Positions 1 to 11,221 of a stretch of 64,000 nt of DNA are shown here, piece after piece. Numbering within the stretch: the first letter of the stretch is position 1; each line of letters starts with the position of its first letter. The stretch covers positions 45,189,452 to 45,253,451 of the forward strand of contig JAPTYO010000002.1 of assembly GCA_036873135.1 (NCBI GenBank), written 5' to 3'. Below the pieces are notes generated by a model that saw only the letters and a list, made by a program, of their open reading frames with translations, was not told where the DNA came from and did not search any database. Made by a program: the position numbers and the translations under genes. This DNA is from Clarkia xantiana subsp. parviflora (taxonomy: Eukaryota > Streptophyta > Magnoliopsida > Myrtales > Onagraceae).

Positions 1-1284
1 TAAAGTACGCCTCGTAGTTCATGTGTATGAAGCGTTAAAATGTTTTATACAGACACAGATTATTTGACGTGATTCACTCGTGAATTTACTTAGATGTGAT
101 GTTCAACATGGCTAAAATTTCTCGACTATCTATGCGACAATCATGGATCAAATACACGGTCTTCAGATCAAGAACCCTACCATTGTCATTTATCGTTCGT
201 TCGAGTTACTAAAATCTTGGTTATTTCGAGATTCTGATTTATTGAATAAAGTAGTTTCCGTTCGATTCGAAATGTGATCTACTTGTCAAAATTAATTGAC
301 CCGGTTAATCAGAATCGATCCAAAACGAAATTTCGGCCTGGTAAAAGTGGTCGAATAAAACGAAACGATTCACGTACTCCGTCATCTCATTCGGGACAAC
401 TGAACATACACATTGATTGCGTAGCTAGATCGAAAGATTTAGTATTTCTTAATGTACTCCATAGAATGAAATAATCTGTAATGATGATCATGTGCGAAAC
501 CGATTGGATTAAATTAAATTAAATTCAGAAATAAAACGATTTAACCAATGGTCAAAACTTCGGTAAATAGCGCTACGCACGTGTGGACCTCGAAATACGG
601 AAGACATCGTTTCAAAATACGAATTTAATGATGAATTTTCTGAATGATGATGGGCTGAATTTTCGTTTGCATTCCCTTGGAAACAACTATTGATAACGTT
701 TACATCGGTAAGAAGTAGGATTTGGAAGCTACCACGACCTTGTAAAAGTATCAACTGACGCATAAGGTGAAAACCTGAAATGCTCAGTTTGGAGATGGGA
801 AAAAATCTCTGAGATAAGTTTGCAAACGAAGAAGGATGTAGCCGGTTAAACGATTTTCCTTCCGTACGCCTTGAACGACAAGTCGAGCTAGGCATTCAAA
901 TCAAATCACACACTTCTGGAAGAATAGTTTATAAACATAATGTTAGAGTCACTTAACCAGCTTTCCCTAAAGGGATGATGAGAAGTGATTCACATTCATG
1001 TAAAACTGTGTTCCAATTAAATCAGTAAAACACGCCGCCATAAAAGCTGAAGAATGATACTAAGTTAAATCATATCACAATGCGACATTAATTTGCGCAT
1101 TAAACACGTATTTAGGACAAGAGTACGTTAACTACTCTTTGAAAGTACATGTTTACAGCTTAAAGACATGATGCAGTGGTCGAACATGTAACATTATATA
1201 CTTGAGGACGAATTTTCCGATGCATTGACAGTTTTCAGAATAATGAGTCTTGATCAAATCAGGAGAAATCATTACAGATATCAA
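1..1284. other. AT-rich stretch, no gene recognised
   Basis: All six frames are broken by stops. The longest open stretches (for example minus strand 509-895) match no family I know and show no domain motif. The stretch lies just upstream of recognisable copia linker sequence, so it may be a badly decayed integrase region of Cop-G or an unrelated insertion. I cannot tell which. Confidence 0.4.
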
Positions 1285-1960
1285 GTCCCACTTAATTCGA
1301 GTGGGAGAGAGATTTGAACCAGCAACTCAAGTGAAGGACATGGTAAATGATAATGGGAACATTTTCATAATAAATCCAGTGGGAGGAATAAACACCTACC
1401 ACATGTAATCACTGTTGCTGTTTGGACGAATCAAGTTGAACCTAATTATCGTAATGCTGAACCAGGATTGCCACAACTACATATACTACCCATTGTTCCC
1501 AGTGGGAGTGATCCGAAAAACTTGGTTCCAGATCCTAGTGATCAATGAATTCATCTTGGAAGTAAAACTCCGAGACCGAGAAGTCGTCCAAGGAAAGTTG
1601 TTGCTTATGGTTCAAGCACTGCTCTTGTACCCAATAGAAGTGATTCTCCGATAAGAAGCGTTATTTCGAGTGGGAGAATTGATTCCAATTGAAAAAAATG
1701 CTCTGATTAGAGGCATTATTCCGAGTGGGAGAGACGTTAAGACACAAAGAAGGGATAAACAAGCCTAGATGAAAGTCAAAGGCATCGAACTTCTCCAAAG
1801 AAATATCCCATCTAGAAGGGTGATAACCTCACTCTAACAACTATTGGCCTGCATTGTAAAGACCTCAAGAGGAGAAATGGAGGAAAATAATGAATTAAAT
1901 ACATCGCATAAATGAAAGCCATTATAGTCTGTAGTTGATTTACCTTCTAACCACAGGGGC

Positions 1961-3162
1961 ATAAGGATACGGTGAGTCCTGAAAGAAGGCTCACCACTGA
2001 TGGAAAAGGTCGAGCGATACAAAGCTCGACTTGTTGTGAAAAGCTATACCCAACTTCACGGAGTGGACTTTGATGAAACATACTCACCCACTATGCGTTA
2101 CACCACAGTACGGGCCATTCTGGCATTGGTTGCAAGTCTCGATCTCGAGCTGTACCAAATGGATGTTAAGACCGCATTCCTCCACGGAAACCCGGAGGAA
2201 GAGATATACATAGAGCAACCAGAGGGTTTCATTGCTCCTGGTAAAGAACGTAAAGTTTGTAAACTCCAAAGGTCCATTAACAGTCTTAAACAGTCGTCTC
2301 GACAATGGTACCACAGATTCCACGAGGAAATCGTAGGAAACGGTTTTGTGAATCTTCACGAGGATCCGTGCGTGTATTTTAAGACCTCCGGGTCTAACTA
2401 TGTCATCTTAACCTTATACGTGGACGACATACTCATTGCCGCAAACGACATGAGTTTTATGAACAAGTCAAAGTCCTGGTTGGCATCTATATTTTAGATG
2501 AAGGACATGGGAGATGCCACGTATATCTTAGGCATTAAGATTGCAAGAGATCGGGCTACCCGGATATTATGTCTATCTCAAGAAGCTTATATCAACAAAC
2601 CGTTGAAAAGATTCAGATTATAGGATGCCAAACCCGTGGATACGCCGGTGGTATTTGGGTGCGCACTGTCAAACCGTGACGGCCTCAAGAACCTGGCAGA
2701 GCGTGAACAGATGAAGGGTGCAGAATATTTAAGCATGGTCTGTAGTTTGATGTACGCCATGCAATGTACCCGTCCGAATATCTGTTACGCCATGGCCCTA
2801 GTAGCACGTTTCCAATCAGATCCTGGCTATAAACATTTAAAGGATGTAAAACGAATAATTCGTTATCTTAAAGGTACTGACGACTAACTGCCCTTCTTGG
2901 TGACGATGTCGAGAATAAACCTGTGAAGGTCTTCTCTGACAGTCAAGCAGCCATTGCGGCAGTTAAGAATCTGAAGTACCATAGTAGGACCAGACACATT
3001 GATGTGAAATATTTCTATGCTAAATCTATGATAGAAGACAATATAATCACTATGGAATACTTGTCTACTGATAATATGATTGCGGACCCATTAACTAAAC
3101 CACTACGCATGGAGATATTCAAAAAGCACGTAAAACTGCTTGGATTGCGTAGGGTTTAGAAA
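1961..3162 (+). pseudogene. copia reverse transcriptase-RNase H, broken (Cop-G)
   Basis: This is the C-terminal half of a copia polyprotein, which would copy element RNA into DNA and degrade the RNA strand. The largest open block, 2000-2497, carries the copia RT signatures VDFDETYSP, MDVKTAFLHG and YVDDILIA; YVDD is the polymerase catalytic core. Stops follow at about 2496 and 2621. The next block, 2636-2887, holds CTRPNICYA. The RNase H tail, 2923-3159, carries DSQAAI and ADPLTKPL and ends just before the 3' LTR. The N-terminal part (1961-1999) is readable only by comparison with Cop-H. It cannot make a full protein. Confidence 0.88.
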
Positions 3163-3425
3163 TGGCAAGTATTTGTGATAAAATTTTGATATTAGAAAGT
3201 TACATTTTGTAAGCGAAAGAATTGCAACTGAGTTTATGATCAATCGACGTCATAATGCTTTGATTAAATCAGATTTACGGTTTATAAACTAAGTCGTATG
3301 AGGATGCAATCCTCTGCCAAACTATGTCGAGTGTGGGCCTTACCTCGTCACACAAGTACGATCGTCTTGTGGTGGAGGGAGGCCTATACCAGGCAAGACT
3401 GGCTAAGAATCAGGGGGATAAACCA

Positions 3426-4889
3426 AACTAAGCAAGACGATTTTCTAGTTTCGAAGTGACTCGACACGATCTTTGTTTTGCATATCGTCGTGATGAACTT
3501 CGTTCGTCATTAAACCACATTCTGGGCCATATGAGAATCTGTAATAGCATGATTGACATATCCCTTTCCTGTCAACCCAAAAGGTTCAGGTATGCTATCA
3601 ACGCGTGCTTCATACTACGCGTGCCACGATCGACCACAGGGTCCCAGCTTGGTTGTGCTAGGAAGGAATCCTCGTGAATCTGGCAGGCACAAACTTCTTC
3701 ACCTCGAGCGTGTGATTGATCCCAGAAGCCTTATGAAGAGGAACCTAAAGTATCCTCACTGACTCAGAACTCGTATCTAAGGTCAGGCTCAATGCTCGCT
3801 TCCAGGCGTACGAGCGTAGTGCTGAACAAAAAGGCCCAGTGACCACGTCTTTGGGAACCAGTTGGGTTTGACTAAGGATATGAGCGATGGGGATGGTCAA
3901 GTCACCTATAATTCACCAACTCTTGTATTCACTAGGTGGCCACCAACCGGATATTAGTTGAAGGTTGTGAATACTTGTACGGATGTCTTGGAGAAGTGTT
4001 CCTATGTGGAAACTAGGAAAAAGGAGAATTATCAGTTGACCTAGGATACAACGCGGTACTATATATAAATGTTGTTTATAACAGGTTGATTAGAGAAAAG
4101 GGAATAAACGTTCCGCGGGCGCTATAATACTCCTAACAGATGAGTAGCACGATATCCGTCGTATCCGTCGGTCGCACGGCAAACCTCGTATGAACTGTTC
4201 GGAAGCAAGGACCAGATCGAAGGAGTGAAATGTTGATGCAGATTTGGACGAAAATACATTAACAGGCACTCTCCCATTCCGGCGAGTGGGTGCTGTAAGC
4301 ATATGGTGATGGGCGCCGTAAATGGAAGCCCATTATATGTATATGTTACCTAATTTAATTGGGTAAATGTCAAATTAGGAATTGAGCAAGACCTAAATCC
4401 CAATTGACATGAGAGGCCCAAAATTGGGCCTCCCTATACATGTGGTCGGCTGAAACCCTATGAGGTGGTAAAGTGGACTTTTGTCCACTTTACTCCTCCT
4501 ATATATATGAGGAGTTAGGGGTTTTATTAGGGTTAATAGCAATTCCCTTTAAGTGGTGTTTTGAGAGAAAACCCTTCCCCAAGAACACCATAGTTTCGGC
4601 CAAATCTAAGGTCACCAAAGGTGTGCCAATTTTCCTTCGAGCAAACACTCCAGAGATCTGTCCCTTGCCAAGAATCGATCAGAGGCTTTGCTGTTGAGAA
4701 TATACCGCGTAGGGATTCCTTAACCAGAACCTCTACGGTTGCCGACCGAAGAATCATGAACTCCCTGCAGGAAGGATCTTGGAACTACGGACATCGTTTG
4801 AGGTATGTGCGAATCTTCCGCTGAATAATTTCGATTACTAGCATGTACCATGATTTTGTATCTATAGTGATTACTCCCCGTAATCTAAC
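3426..4889 (+). repeat. 3' LTR of Cop-G (decayed)
   Basis: It follows a purine-rich tract (AATCAGGGGGATAAAC) and aligns along its length with the reverse complement of the Cop-H LTR. Shared landmarks include the region near 3715-3810 and the terminal block near CCCCGTAATC. The canonical TG start has drifted, so both ends are approximate. Minus-strand ORFs within it are chance. Confidence 0.7.
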
Positions 4890-4993
4890 TGTACTAGGTA
4901 CCATAGTCGCTCCTTATGTAATTGTTCCGGACTAACGGTGTGAACCCCACTATGGCTACTCTAAGGTTTGCAAACGTATCTTCCTCTTCGTTC
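4890..4993. other. short unassigned spacer between Cop-G and Gyp-D
   Basis: About 100 bp separates the drifted end of the Cop-G LTR from the point where similarity to the Gyp-D LTR begins. No motif is recognised. It may be the original target or debris of the deletion that removed most of the Gyp-D 3' LTR. Confidence 0.4.
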
Positions 4994-5304
4994 ACGGGTA
5001 GAAAAGAGGTCAGGACCCTTGGTCGGACAGAAAATCCGACCCCTGAGGCCCGACACCGGGTGGATTTGCCCAACCCCTAGGGGTTGGCCCACCCGATCTT
5101 CCCAAGGAGATATCGGGTGAGGTCACCCGATCTCACCTAGGTGAGGTCGATGGACGGGTCCGGGCGAGTGATTTTACCTCGTTCGGACCTTTAGCGTTTT
5201 AGGCGAAGTATTCGGGTCAAAGTTTCGAATTACAATCACAAATGGGGTAATCAAAATAAGACAGTCTGAATTAAAACGGGTTCCAATTGGGCGTATATCC
5301 ATCA
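4994..5304 (-). repeat. truncated 3' LTR of Gyp-D
   Basis: It aligns with about 310 bp of the intact LTR at 61784-62540, from ACGGGTAGAAAAGAGG to the terminal CCATCA. The other half, including the TATA box and hairpin region, is missing. A purine-tract complement follows at 5305. Confidence 0.85.
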
Positions 5305-5318
5305 CTTGCCCCCCGAGT
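5305..5318 (-). other. polypurine tract of Gyp-D
   Basis: On the minus strand this reads ACTCGGGGGGCAAG directly before the LTR start TGATGG, the expected plus-strand primer for 3' LTR synthesis. Gyp-C has the equivalent ACTCGGGGGAATG. Confidence 0.75.
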
Positions 5319-6299
5319 TAACCAATGGCATAACCATTGGTTGACTCTATTATAGGAGGGATGATACGCAAACCGGGACTATACCGCTTGACGAAACCTT
5401 TGCTTGTCCGTAGGTGCGTTTTTCGAGTCTTGTCCGCTGATTTTCAAAATAGAGGAATTGTAAACGTTAGAGCATGCGTACACGTGTTCTAGACACGTGT
5501 CCGCGGAATAAGGATATAATCATAAAAATCTGATCCCTACAAGTATGCATTTTAAAAATATGTATGTGCATGGGGATCAATGCAATCATGGATATGAATC
5601 TACGCACCTCAATTTCCTATGGGGTGAGTACGTGCCGGGAAAAAAAATTTTAATTGGGTCCAAAAATTTCTAAGTATAGGATAATGTAATATATGCCTAT
5701 AGGGTGTTAACTTGAGTAAAAACACGCCTAGCCATAGTTAGAAAATAACTTAGGGTGCTATTTTTTGAAATCTGACCCTTGGATTTTTCCTCTTTAGATT
5801 TAAACGGTGTTAATTTGGTGGTTTTAAAAAACCCTATAAAAAGGGGATAGATGATTACCTCATTTTCGTTGTCCTTATCCTTTTTTCCTTCGGCGGTCGG
5901 GTCTTTTGGTCGATTCTACTTCTTGGGGTGCGTGTTACGGCGAGGTACGTAAATTATTTCTAGTTTAAACGTCGTTCCTTGGGAACGTGATTTTATTTTT
6001 CTTGGTCCGTTCTAGATTCTTGCCTTCCTCTCGATTGCCTTACTTGTTATCTTGCCTCCTGGCTTGTGCGTCCTTGTAGTAATAGGACTATGCTTAGATT
6101 CTCTCCTTGCCCTCTTGCTTTTGCCTCTTATTCAAGTGTTTCGTTTAAGTGTGGTAGGGCTCTCTCCCTGAGTGTTTTTTCATTTGCTCTTGGCTGTCCA
6201 CTCATTGTTTAAGAGGATTGAGTGAAAATCTTATTCGCGTGGCTCTTTCCTTGTTATTTTCGGACTAAAGTGTGTTCTTGCAGTCGGTGAATCTTTTAA
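5319..6299 (+). promoter_or_regulatory. antisense promoter region of Gyp-D
   Basis: There is no ORF. A TATA-like CTATAAAAA lies at 5834-5842, facing into the antisense gene. The 200 bp before it (about 5640-5870) align well with the antisense upstream region of Gyp-C, including TTTTAAAAAACCCTA, TCTAAGTATAGGATA and ATTACCTCA. Conservation in non-coding DNA of two element copies suggests that it matters, probably as the promoter of the antisense gene. Transcription is inferred and not shown. Confidence 0.6.
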
Positions 6300-7369
6300 T
6301 TCTCTGATGAGGAATAAGAGACCGATGTGGTTGGGGGTGTCTGGTTCCGGGACCGGACCCTCGATTGCCAAAAAAAAAACCCTTCTCTTGTGGTGTGGGG
6401 AGTCATCCCATGGCTGAAAGTGGGATTGATGCTGACGTTATGGTGTCGTCTTCTCTCCCTATTCATACCCCCGAATTGAGGGTGCGGGAGCCGGTCATCC
6501 CATCTCCGTTGTTTGGTGAGACTTAGAAAATTGGTATCTTCTTAAAGTGTACTTTGAATGACTTAGTATTTATTTCTTGTAGGTAGAATCCGTCTTCCTT
6601 CGTTGAGCCGGAAGGAGTTGTCTCGTCCTTCTTTTGATGGTATTGTTGGGACCAAGTGGGCTCCTTATTATGGGCGTGGGTATCGTTTTGACAGTCAATC
6701 GTCTTTGCATACTCCTGAGGTTGGTGTTCGCATTTTGCAATCTGCTATTCCTCCTACTGATCGTGTGTCTCTCTCTGATGGGCCGGAAGCAGTTCACTGT
6801 TTAGTGCATGAAGCACTATCTCGATATGTTCTTGTATTCCTCTTCTATCCTTGTTTTCTTTTTCATATATATATTCCTTCTTTGCTATTGTTATGCTTTG
6901 TCTCTTTTCCAGGGTATTGCTGATATCATTAACTTGTCCGCACTTGTTGTTGACCTGGTTGAGGAGAAGAAGTCACATGAAGTGCCTATGTTTCCCTTAC
7001 TTCTGAACTCGTTAGTTGTATGGAGCATAGTCGTGTCTCAGATTTGGAGTGTCGTGACCTGGAAGATCGCATCGCCCTTCTTAAACTGAAGTTGTCACTT
7101 TACAACATAAAGCTGGACATGATAGGGTATTGCGGGCTGCTGAGTTGGCCTCTCTTGAGGAAATGTTTCGTATGGAGGAAAGATAGAATGCTATTGTTGA
7201 GTATAAGGGTTCGTCTTCTTATCGAGCTGCTATTGATGTTCGTTGTTCTTTGGCTAAGCGTATTTCTCTAAATATGATTCTTGATCGAATTTACGCGGTT
7301 GCTCCTGATTTTCCATTTTCTCAACTTGGTGATGTGTCTGCCTTTGCCGTTAGGTATGTTGCCAAGTAG
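6300..7369 (+). pseudogene. antisense accessory gene of Gyp-D, decayed and lacking its N-terminal domain
   Basis: It is encoded against the element. It matches the C-terminal half of the Gyp-C antisense gene and has the same intron positions. One exon starts after TTCTTGTAG at 6583 and carries LSRKELSRPSFDGIVG and HTPEVGVRIL. It ends at 6833 before a GTATTC donor. The intron (6834-6912) ends in TTTTCCAG, and the next exon opens GIADIINLSAL and runs, with frameshifts, to a stop at 7367-7369. An upstream exon end with a GTGAG donor lies near 6521. The large N-terminal domain seen in Gyp-B and Gyp-C is absent here. The function of the family is unknown to me. Confidence 0.65.
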
Positions 7370-8332
7370 AAGAAATAGTATGCTTCTTTTCCTTGATGGT
7401 GTACGTGGTTGTGTTGCATGAGACTTGTGTTTGTTCAATGTGTATGTCTCGTTCTTGCCATCTAGTTTTCATTATGTGGTTGTTTTCTTCTTGTGTTTTG
7501 GGTATGTCACGTGTCCATTTCTTCTATATTCGTCTTTTGAACGTTTGTCCACAGGGGCTGGTTGTAGGTTGTTGGATTGCGATGTAAGTTGCCCATAAAA
7601 GTTGCTAAGTGTCTCATACATTCTTTGTTGTGTTTGTCTGTACCTTGCTTCTCATGTGTACTTCATTTTGTACCCATTGCCCCCGTGGTCTTTAATCTCG
7701 TGGGTTAGGGTAGTGGAAGGTTCAGCCTCAGCTGGACATGATGGTGTCTTTTGGGTGTTTGGTTGAGGTGCCTGTGAGTTGGCTAATGTTCGGGTTTCTC
7801 TTCCTCTTTCTCGAGTTCTTATCAGTGGTTCGTCTTTTGGATTTCAGGACCGCGGGGAATCTTTATTGGCCTCTAGTTGACTACCTGATATCCTTATCCT
7901 TGTACATTTCTCTTTATTTTTCCTTCTCTTGATGGGTTGAGCGACTTCTCTCTTTGGTGGGTCGGGTTTATTTTGTGAGCCTTGTACTTGGGATTTTTAT
8001 GGCCTTACTACTTTTCTTGGTTATGTTGGCTCTCTTTGAGATATCTGCCTTGACTTGTGGTATGGACGGTGGAGTAACTTGCTATTTTCAATGATAACTT
8101 CTTGTGGTTGTTTATGTGTTCCCTTGGTCATTGACTCTTTCTCGTGTATGTGTCTTCTTACTTATCTTCCTTTGGTATCCTTGTCTATTATGATACCTGC
8201 GATCTCATCATGAACAAACTTGTATGTTTTTCATTTCATATATCATTGCCTTGTAAAAAATTTCTCATGACATGCTCTTGTGGGTGATGTAAAGATTACT
8301 TTATCATATGCTCCAATGGGCATAGGCAATTT
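7370..8332. other. non-coding spacer of Gyp-D
   Basis: This is T-rich sequence between the end of the antisense gene and the tandem array. Open frames here are short and match nothing. It probably holds the 3' end of the antisense transcript; the equivalent in Gyp-C is 46851-47298. Confidence 0.45.
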
Positions 8333-9125
8333 TTCACGAGATAGGCTCCCGGAAGGCACATAGTTGTTCACAAGATTGGCTCTTGGATGGCACAGATCTT
8401 TTCACAGGATTGGCTCCCGGAGGGCACAGAACTTTTCAGAGGATTGGCTCCCGGAGGGCGCAGTGTTAGTCCACAAGATAAGCTCTTGGGGGCGTCGAAT
8501 CTTTTCACAGAATTGGCTCTCGGAGGGCACAAAAACTTTTCACAGGATTGGCTCCCGGAGGGTACAGATTTAGTCGACAAGATACGCTTTTGGGGGCATC
8601 GAATCTTTTCACGGGATTGGCCCCGGAGGGCACAGAACTTTTCACATGATTGGCTCCCGGAGGGCACAGTGTTAGTCAACAAGATACGCTCTGGGAGCGT
8701 CGAATCTTTTCACGGGATTGGCTCCCGGAGGGCACGGAACTTTTCACAGGATTGGCTCCCAGAGGGCACAGTGTTAGTCAACAAGATACGCACTTGGGGG
8801 CGCCGAATCTTTTCACGAGATTGACTCTCGGAGGGCACAAAATATTTCACATGATTGGCTCCTGGATGGCACAGAGTTTCGCAGTCTAAAAACTACTCTC
8901 AAGATACGCTCTTGGGGGCGTCAAAGTTTTTCACGAGATTGGCTCTCGAAAGGGCACAAAACTATTCACAGGATGGGCTCCTGGATGGCACAGAATTTCG
9001 CAGTTTAGAACTACTCTCAAGATACGCTCTTGGGGGCGTTGAATCTATTCGCGGGATAGGCTCCCGGATGGCGCAGAATTTCGTAGTTTAGAACTACTCT
9101 CAAGATACACTCTTGGGGGCGTTGA
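8333..9125 (-). repeat. tandem repeat array of Gyp-D (after pol)
   Basis: Degenerate units are built from two themes: GATTGGCTCCCGGAGGGCAC (spaced about 40 bp) and CTCAAGATACGCTCTTGGGG (spaced about 110-120 bp). The same themes, reversed, form the array at 46055-46855 in Gyp-C, at the same place between the last sense gene and the antisense gene. Long open frames on both strands through it come from the repeat and are not taken as genes. Confidence 0.88.
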
Positions 9126-9422
9126 ATAAGTCATAGACTTGATAGTCATATCTGGGTAAGAAGAACATGATGCTTGTCTCATCTCATACTTAGAAAATAT
9201 TTTGATGAACATCTACTTCATTGAGGGCATGCATGCCATATGTACAAGTGGGGGTGTCCTAGGTGGTCCAAGACATCCTTTAGGAGAAATTAGATGGTTG
9301 AAGAGTTGGAGAAACTTCGTGAGTTTTCTGCCTCAAGAGTTGTTTTCGGGAAACAAATTACGGAAATATGCATTAAAAGAAAGATATAGTCAAGGATATG
9401 ATGTTTCATCGGTGCCGGATCC
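9126..9422. other. spacer between array and pol of Gyp-D
   Basis: About 300 bp of unique sequence follows the integrase stop on the minus strand. No gene or motif was seen. Confidence 0.4.
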
Positions 9423-9950
9423 TTAGACATAGAATTTCTTCAGGTGCTCCCCACTGAAAGTGTTTGTAGAGATATTTCCATCTCCGTCTTCCAGGCAGTA
9501 TGCATTCGCAGATGACACTGATGCTATTTTGTATGGTCCTTCCCATTTTGAAGATAGCTTTCTGACTTCGTCTAGGTGTGAGAACACGTTTTTCCTTAGT
9601 ACTACTTCTCTTATACGGAATTGCCTTTCTCGGACTTGTCTATTGTAGTACCTTGCGGATACGAGTCGCAGTCGTGCATGTGCCTCTTCTGAATTCCATC
9701 TCTTTTCGTCTACCAGATCTAGGTCCAAGAGCCTTGCCTTTTTATTTTCATGTTCCTCGAAGTATGTTGTTCTTAGTGATGACACTGCCATTTCTGCTGG
9801 TTCTACTGCCTCGGTTCCGTATACTAAACCAAATGGTGTTTCTCCTGTGGCTATTTTTGGTGTTGTTCGTACTGCCCATAAGACATTTTCTAACTCATCT
9901 ACCCAGCTTCGCTTGGTAGCATGGATTCTTTTATTCAAACCATCTAACAC
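9423..9950 (-). pseudogene. integrase C-terminal part, gypsy (Gyp-D)
   Basis: This open block carries LENVLWAVRTTPK and ETPFGLVYGTEAV, typical of plant gypsy integrases just after the catalytic Glu, then the C-terminal barrel segment KWEGPYKI and the end SGEHLKKFYV, matching Gyp-B. It is the last sense coding part of Gyp-D. It is separated by a frameshift from the catalytic core upstream (10061-10846). Integrase would join element DNA to the genome; this copy cannot be translated whole. Confidence 0.88.
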
Positions 9951-10060
9951 TATCTTGTTTGCTGATTCTACTTGTCTATTTGTCTGGGGGTGCTTTAATG
10001 ATGCGAAACGTTGTTCTATGTTTAACCTCTTGCTCTTGAATTGTGGTCCATTGTCGCTTA

Positions 10061-10846
10061 TTATAACCTTTGGGACTCTGTATCTTGAGACGATGTGTGA
10101 TTGAAAGAAATGATAATTTTTTCATATGTTGTCCTTCCCATTGGTTTTGCCTCTATCCATTTGGAGACGTAATCTATTGCCACCAGTATGCATGTTTTTT
10201 GCCCTTTTGTTTTTGGTAGGGGGCCTATTAGGTCAATCCCCCACTGTGCAAATGGCCATGCTCCCGAAATTGAACTTAGCCTCGCCGCTGGGGCTGTTAT
10301 GTTTCTAGAGTATCTCTGGCAATGCTCACACTTTTGCACCAAGTCTGTCGCTTCCTTGTTCATTGTTGGCCAATAGTAACACAGATTGTAGACCTTCCGA
10401 ATAGTTGATCTTGCACCTTCATAACATCCGGCGTCACCTTCATGGAGCTCTGCCAATACTTTCTCTGTTTCCGGATATGTTATGCACTTGAGGAAAGGTG
10501 TGGAGTATCCCTTCTTATAGAGCTCATTGTCCATCATAGCATAGTTTCTGGCCATCCTCTCAATTGTTACTGCCTCTACCTTGTCTTCTGGGAGCTTTCC
10601 CTCAGTAATGTATTGGCGCATTGGGGTCATCCAGGCCTCCCGTTCATCTATCACCGAGGTTTCCATTTTATCTATCACTGATTGCATTCTTTGTTCCACA
10701 AAGTGGACTTCTTTGCCTGCCTCTGTTCCCAAGGCTAATTTACTTAGGGCATCTGCCTCATGGTTTTGTTCTCTTGGGACTGATTCAATATCGAAGCTTT
10801 GAAAACTAGTTATCAGGTCCTTGGCTTGTTGTAGATATTTCTGCAT
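10061..10846 (-). pseudogene. RNase H end and integrase zinc/catalytic domain, gypsy (Gyp-D)
   Basis: The block opens with the end of RNase H (EADALSKLALG). The integrase zinc segment then reads HEGDAGCYEGAR followed by C-x2-C (CEHC). Gyp-A and Gyp-B have HEGxxACHEG here, so the second His is Tyr in this copy. The catalytic core starts at WGIDLIGPLP, with the first acidic residue. The block runs out of frame near 10080, just before the second catalytic Asp region, which continues in another frame. Confidence 0.87.
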
Positions 10847-10912
10847 ATTCTCTCACTTTGAAATGTAATTCCCCTTCACCTGGTTTACGATCAACTGAGA
10901 GTCACACTTAAC

Positions 10913-11110
10913 TCATAGGTGCTTCACTCCTACCCCTTTGGCTATTCTTAGGCCCGTTATCAATGCCTCGTATTCTGCCTCATTATTTGCTGCCTTTGAG
11001 GTAAGTGCCATGGCGTAACGCAGTGGTGTCCCCCTGCCAGGCGGGTATAATAGGAGGCCCGCACCTGATCCTCCTGCATTGGATGACCCACCAGTGTGCA
11101 TTTCCCACAA
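10913..11110 (-). pseudogene. RNase H start, gypsy (Gyp-D)
   Basis: WEMHTGGSSN stands where Gyp-A and Gyp-B have WEMYTDGSSS, so the first catalytic Asp of RNase H is replaced by Gly. The downstream NNEAEYEALITGLRIAKG fits the family. Stops flank the block. The enzyme would be inactive even if the frame were open. Confidence 0.85.
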
Positions 11111-11221
11111 GTCATCTGGCTGTGCTCCCTGATTGGTACTTGTTTCAGTTTTGCTTGTAATTTCGCCTAAGTCCCCGTCGGGGCTGATTCCGGTGAATTC
11201 CGCAATAAAATCTACTAGTGC

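Larger units (their letters stand above)
1285..4889 (+). mobile_element. Cop-G: decayed Ty1/copia retrotransposon, 3' part
   Basis: Visible in order are a linker rich in GTGGGAG motifs (1285-1960), a broken RT-RNase H (about 1961-3162), a purine-rich tract (about 3408-3424) and a 3' LTR (about 3426-4889). All parts align with Cop-H on the other strand, so the two copies are one family. The 5' half is not visible. Many in-frame stops and drifted LTR ends make this the older copy. The left boundary is where similarity to Cop-H becomes recognisable and is approximate. Confidence 0.8.

Noticed and set aside
274..895. Short ORFs at the left edge as genes
   Set aside because: No domain, no partner and surrounded by stops; length is expected by chance in such DNA.
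4090..4302. Minus-strand ORF in the Cop-G LTR
   Set aside because: Lies wholly in LTR sequence and is not open in the Cop-H LTR.
8364..9091. Overlapping open frames across the Gyp-D tandem array as a repeat protein
   Set aside because: Several frames on both strands stay open because the unit lacks stops; units are not conserved in one frame.
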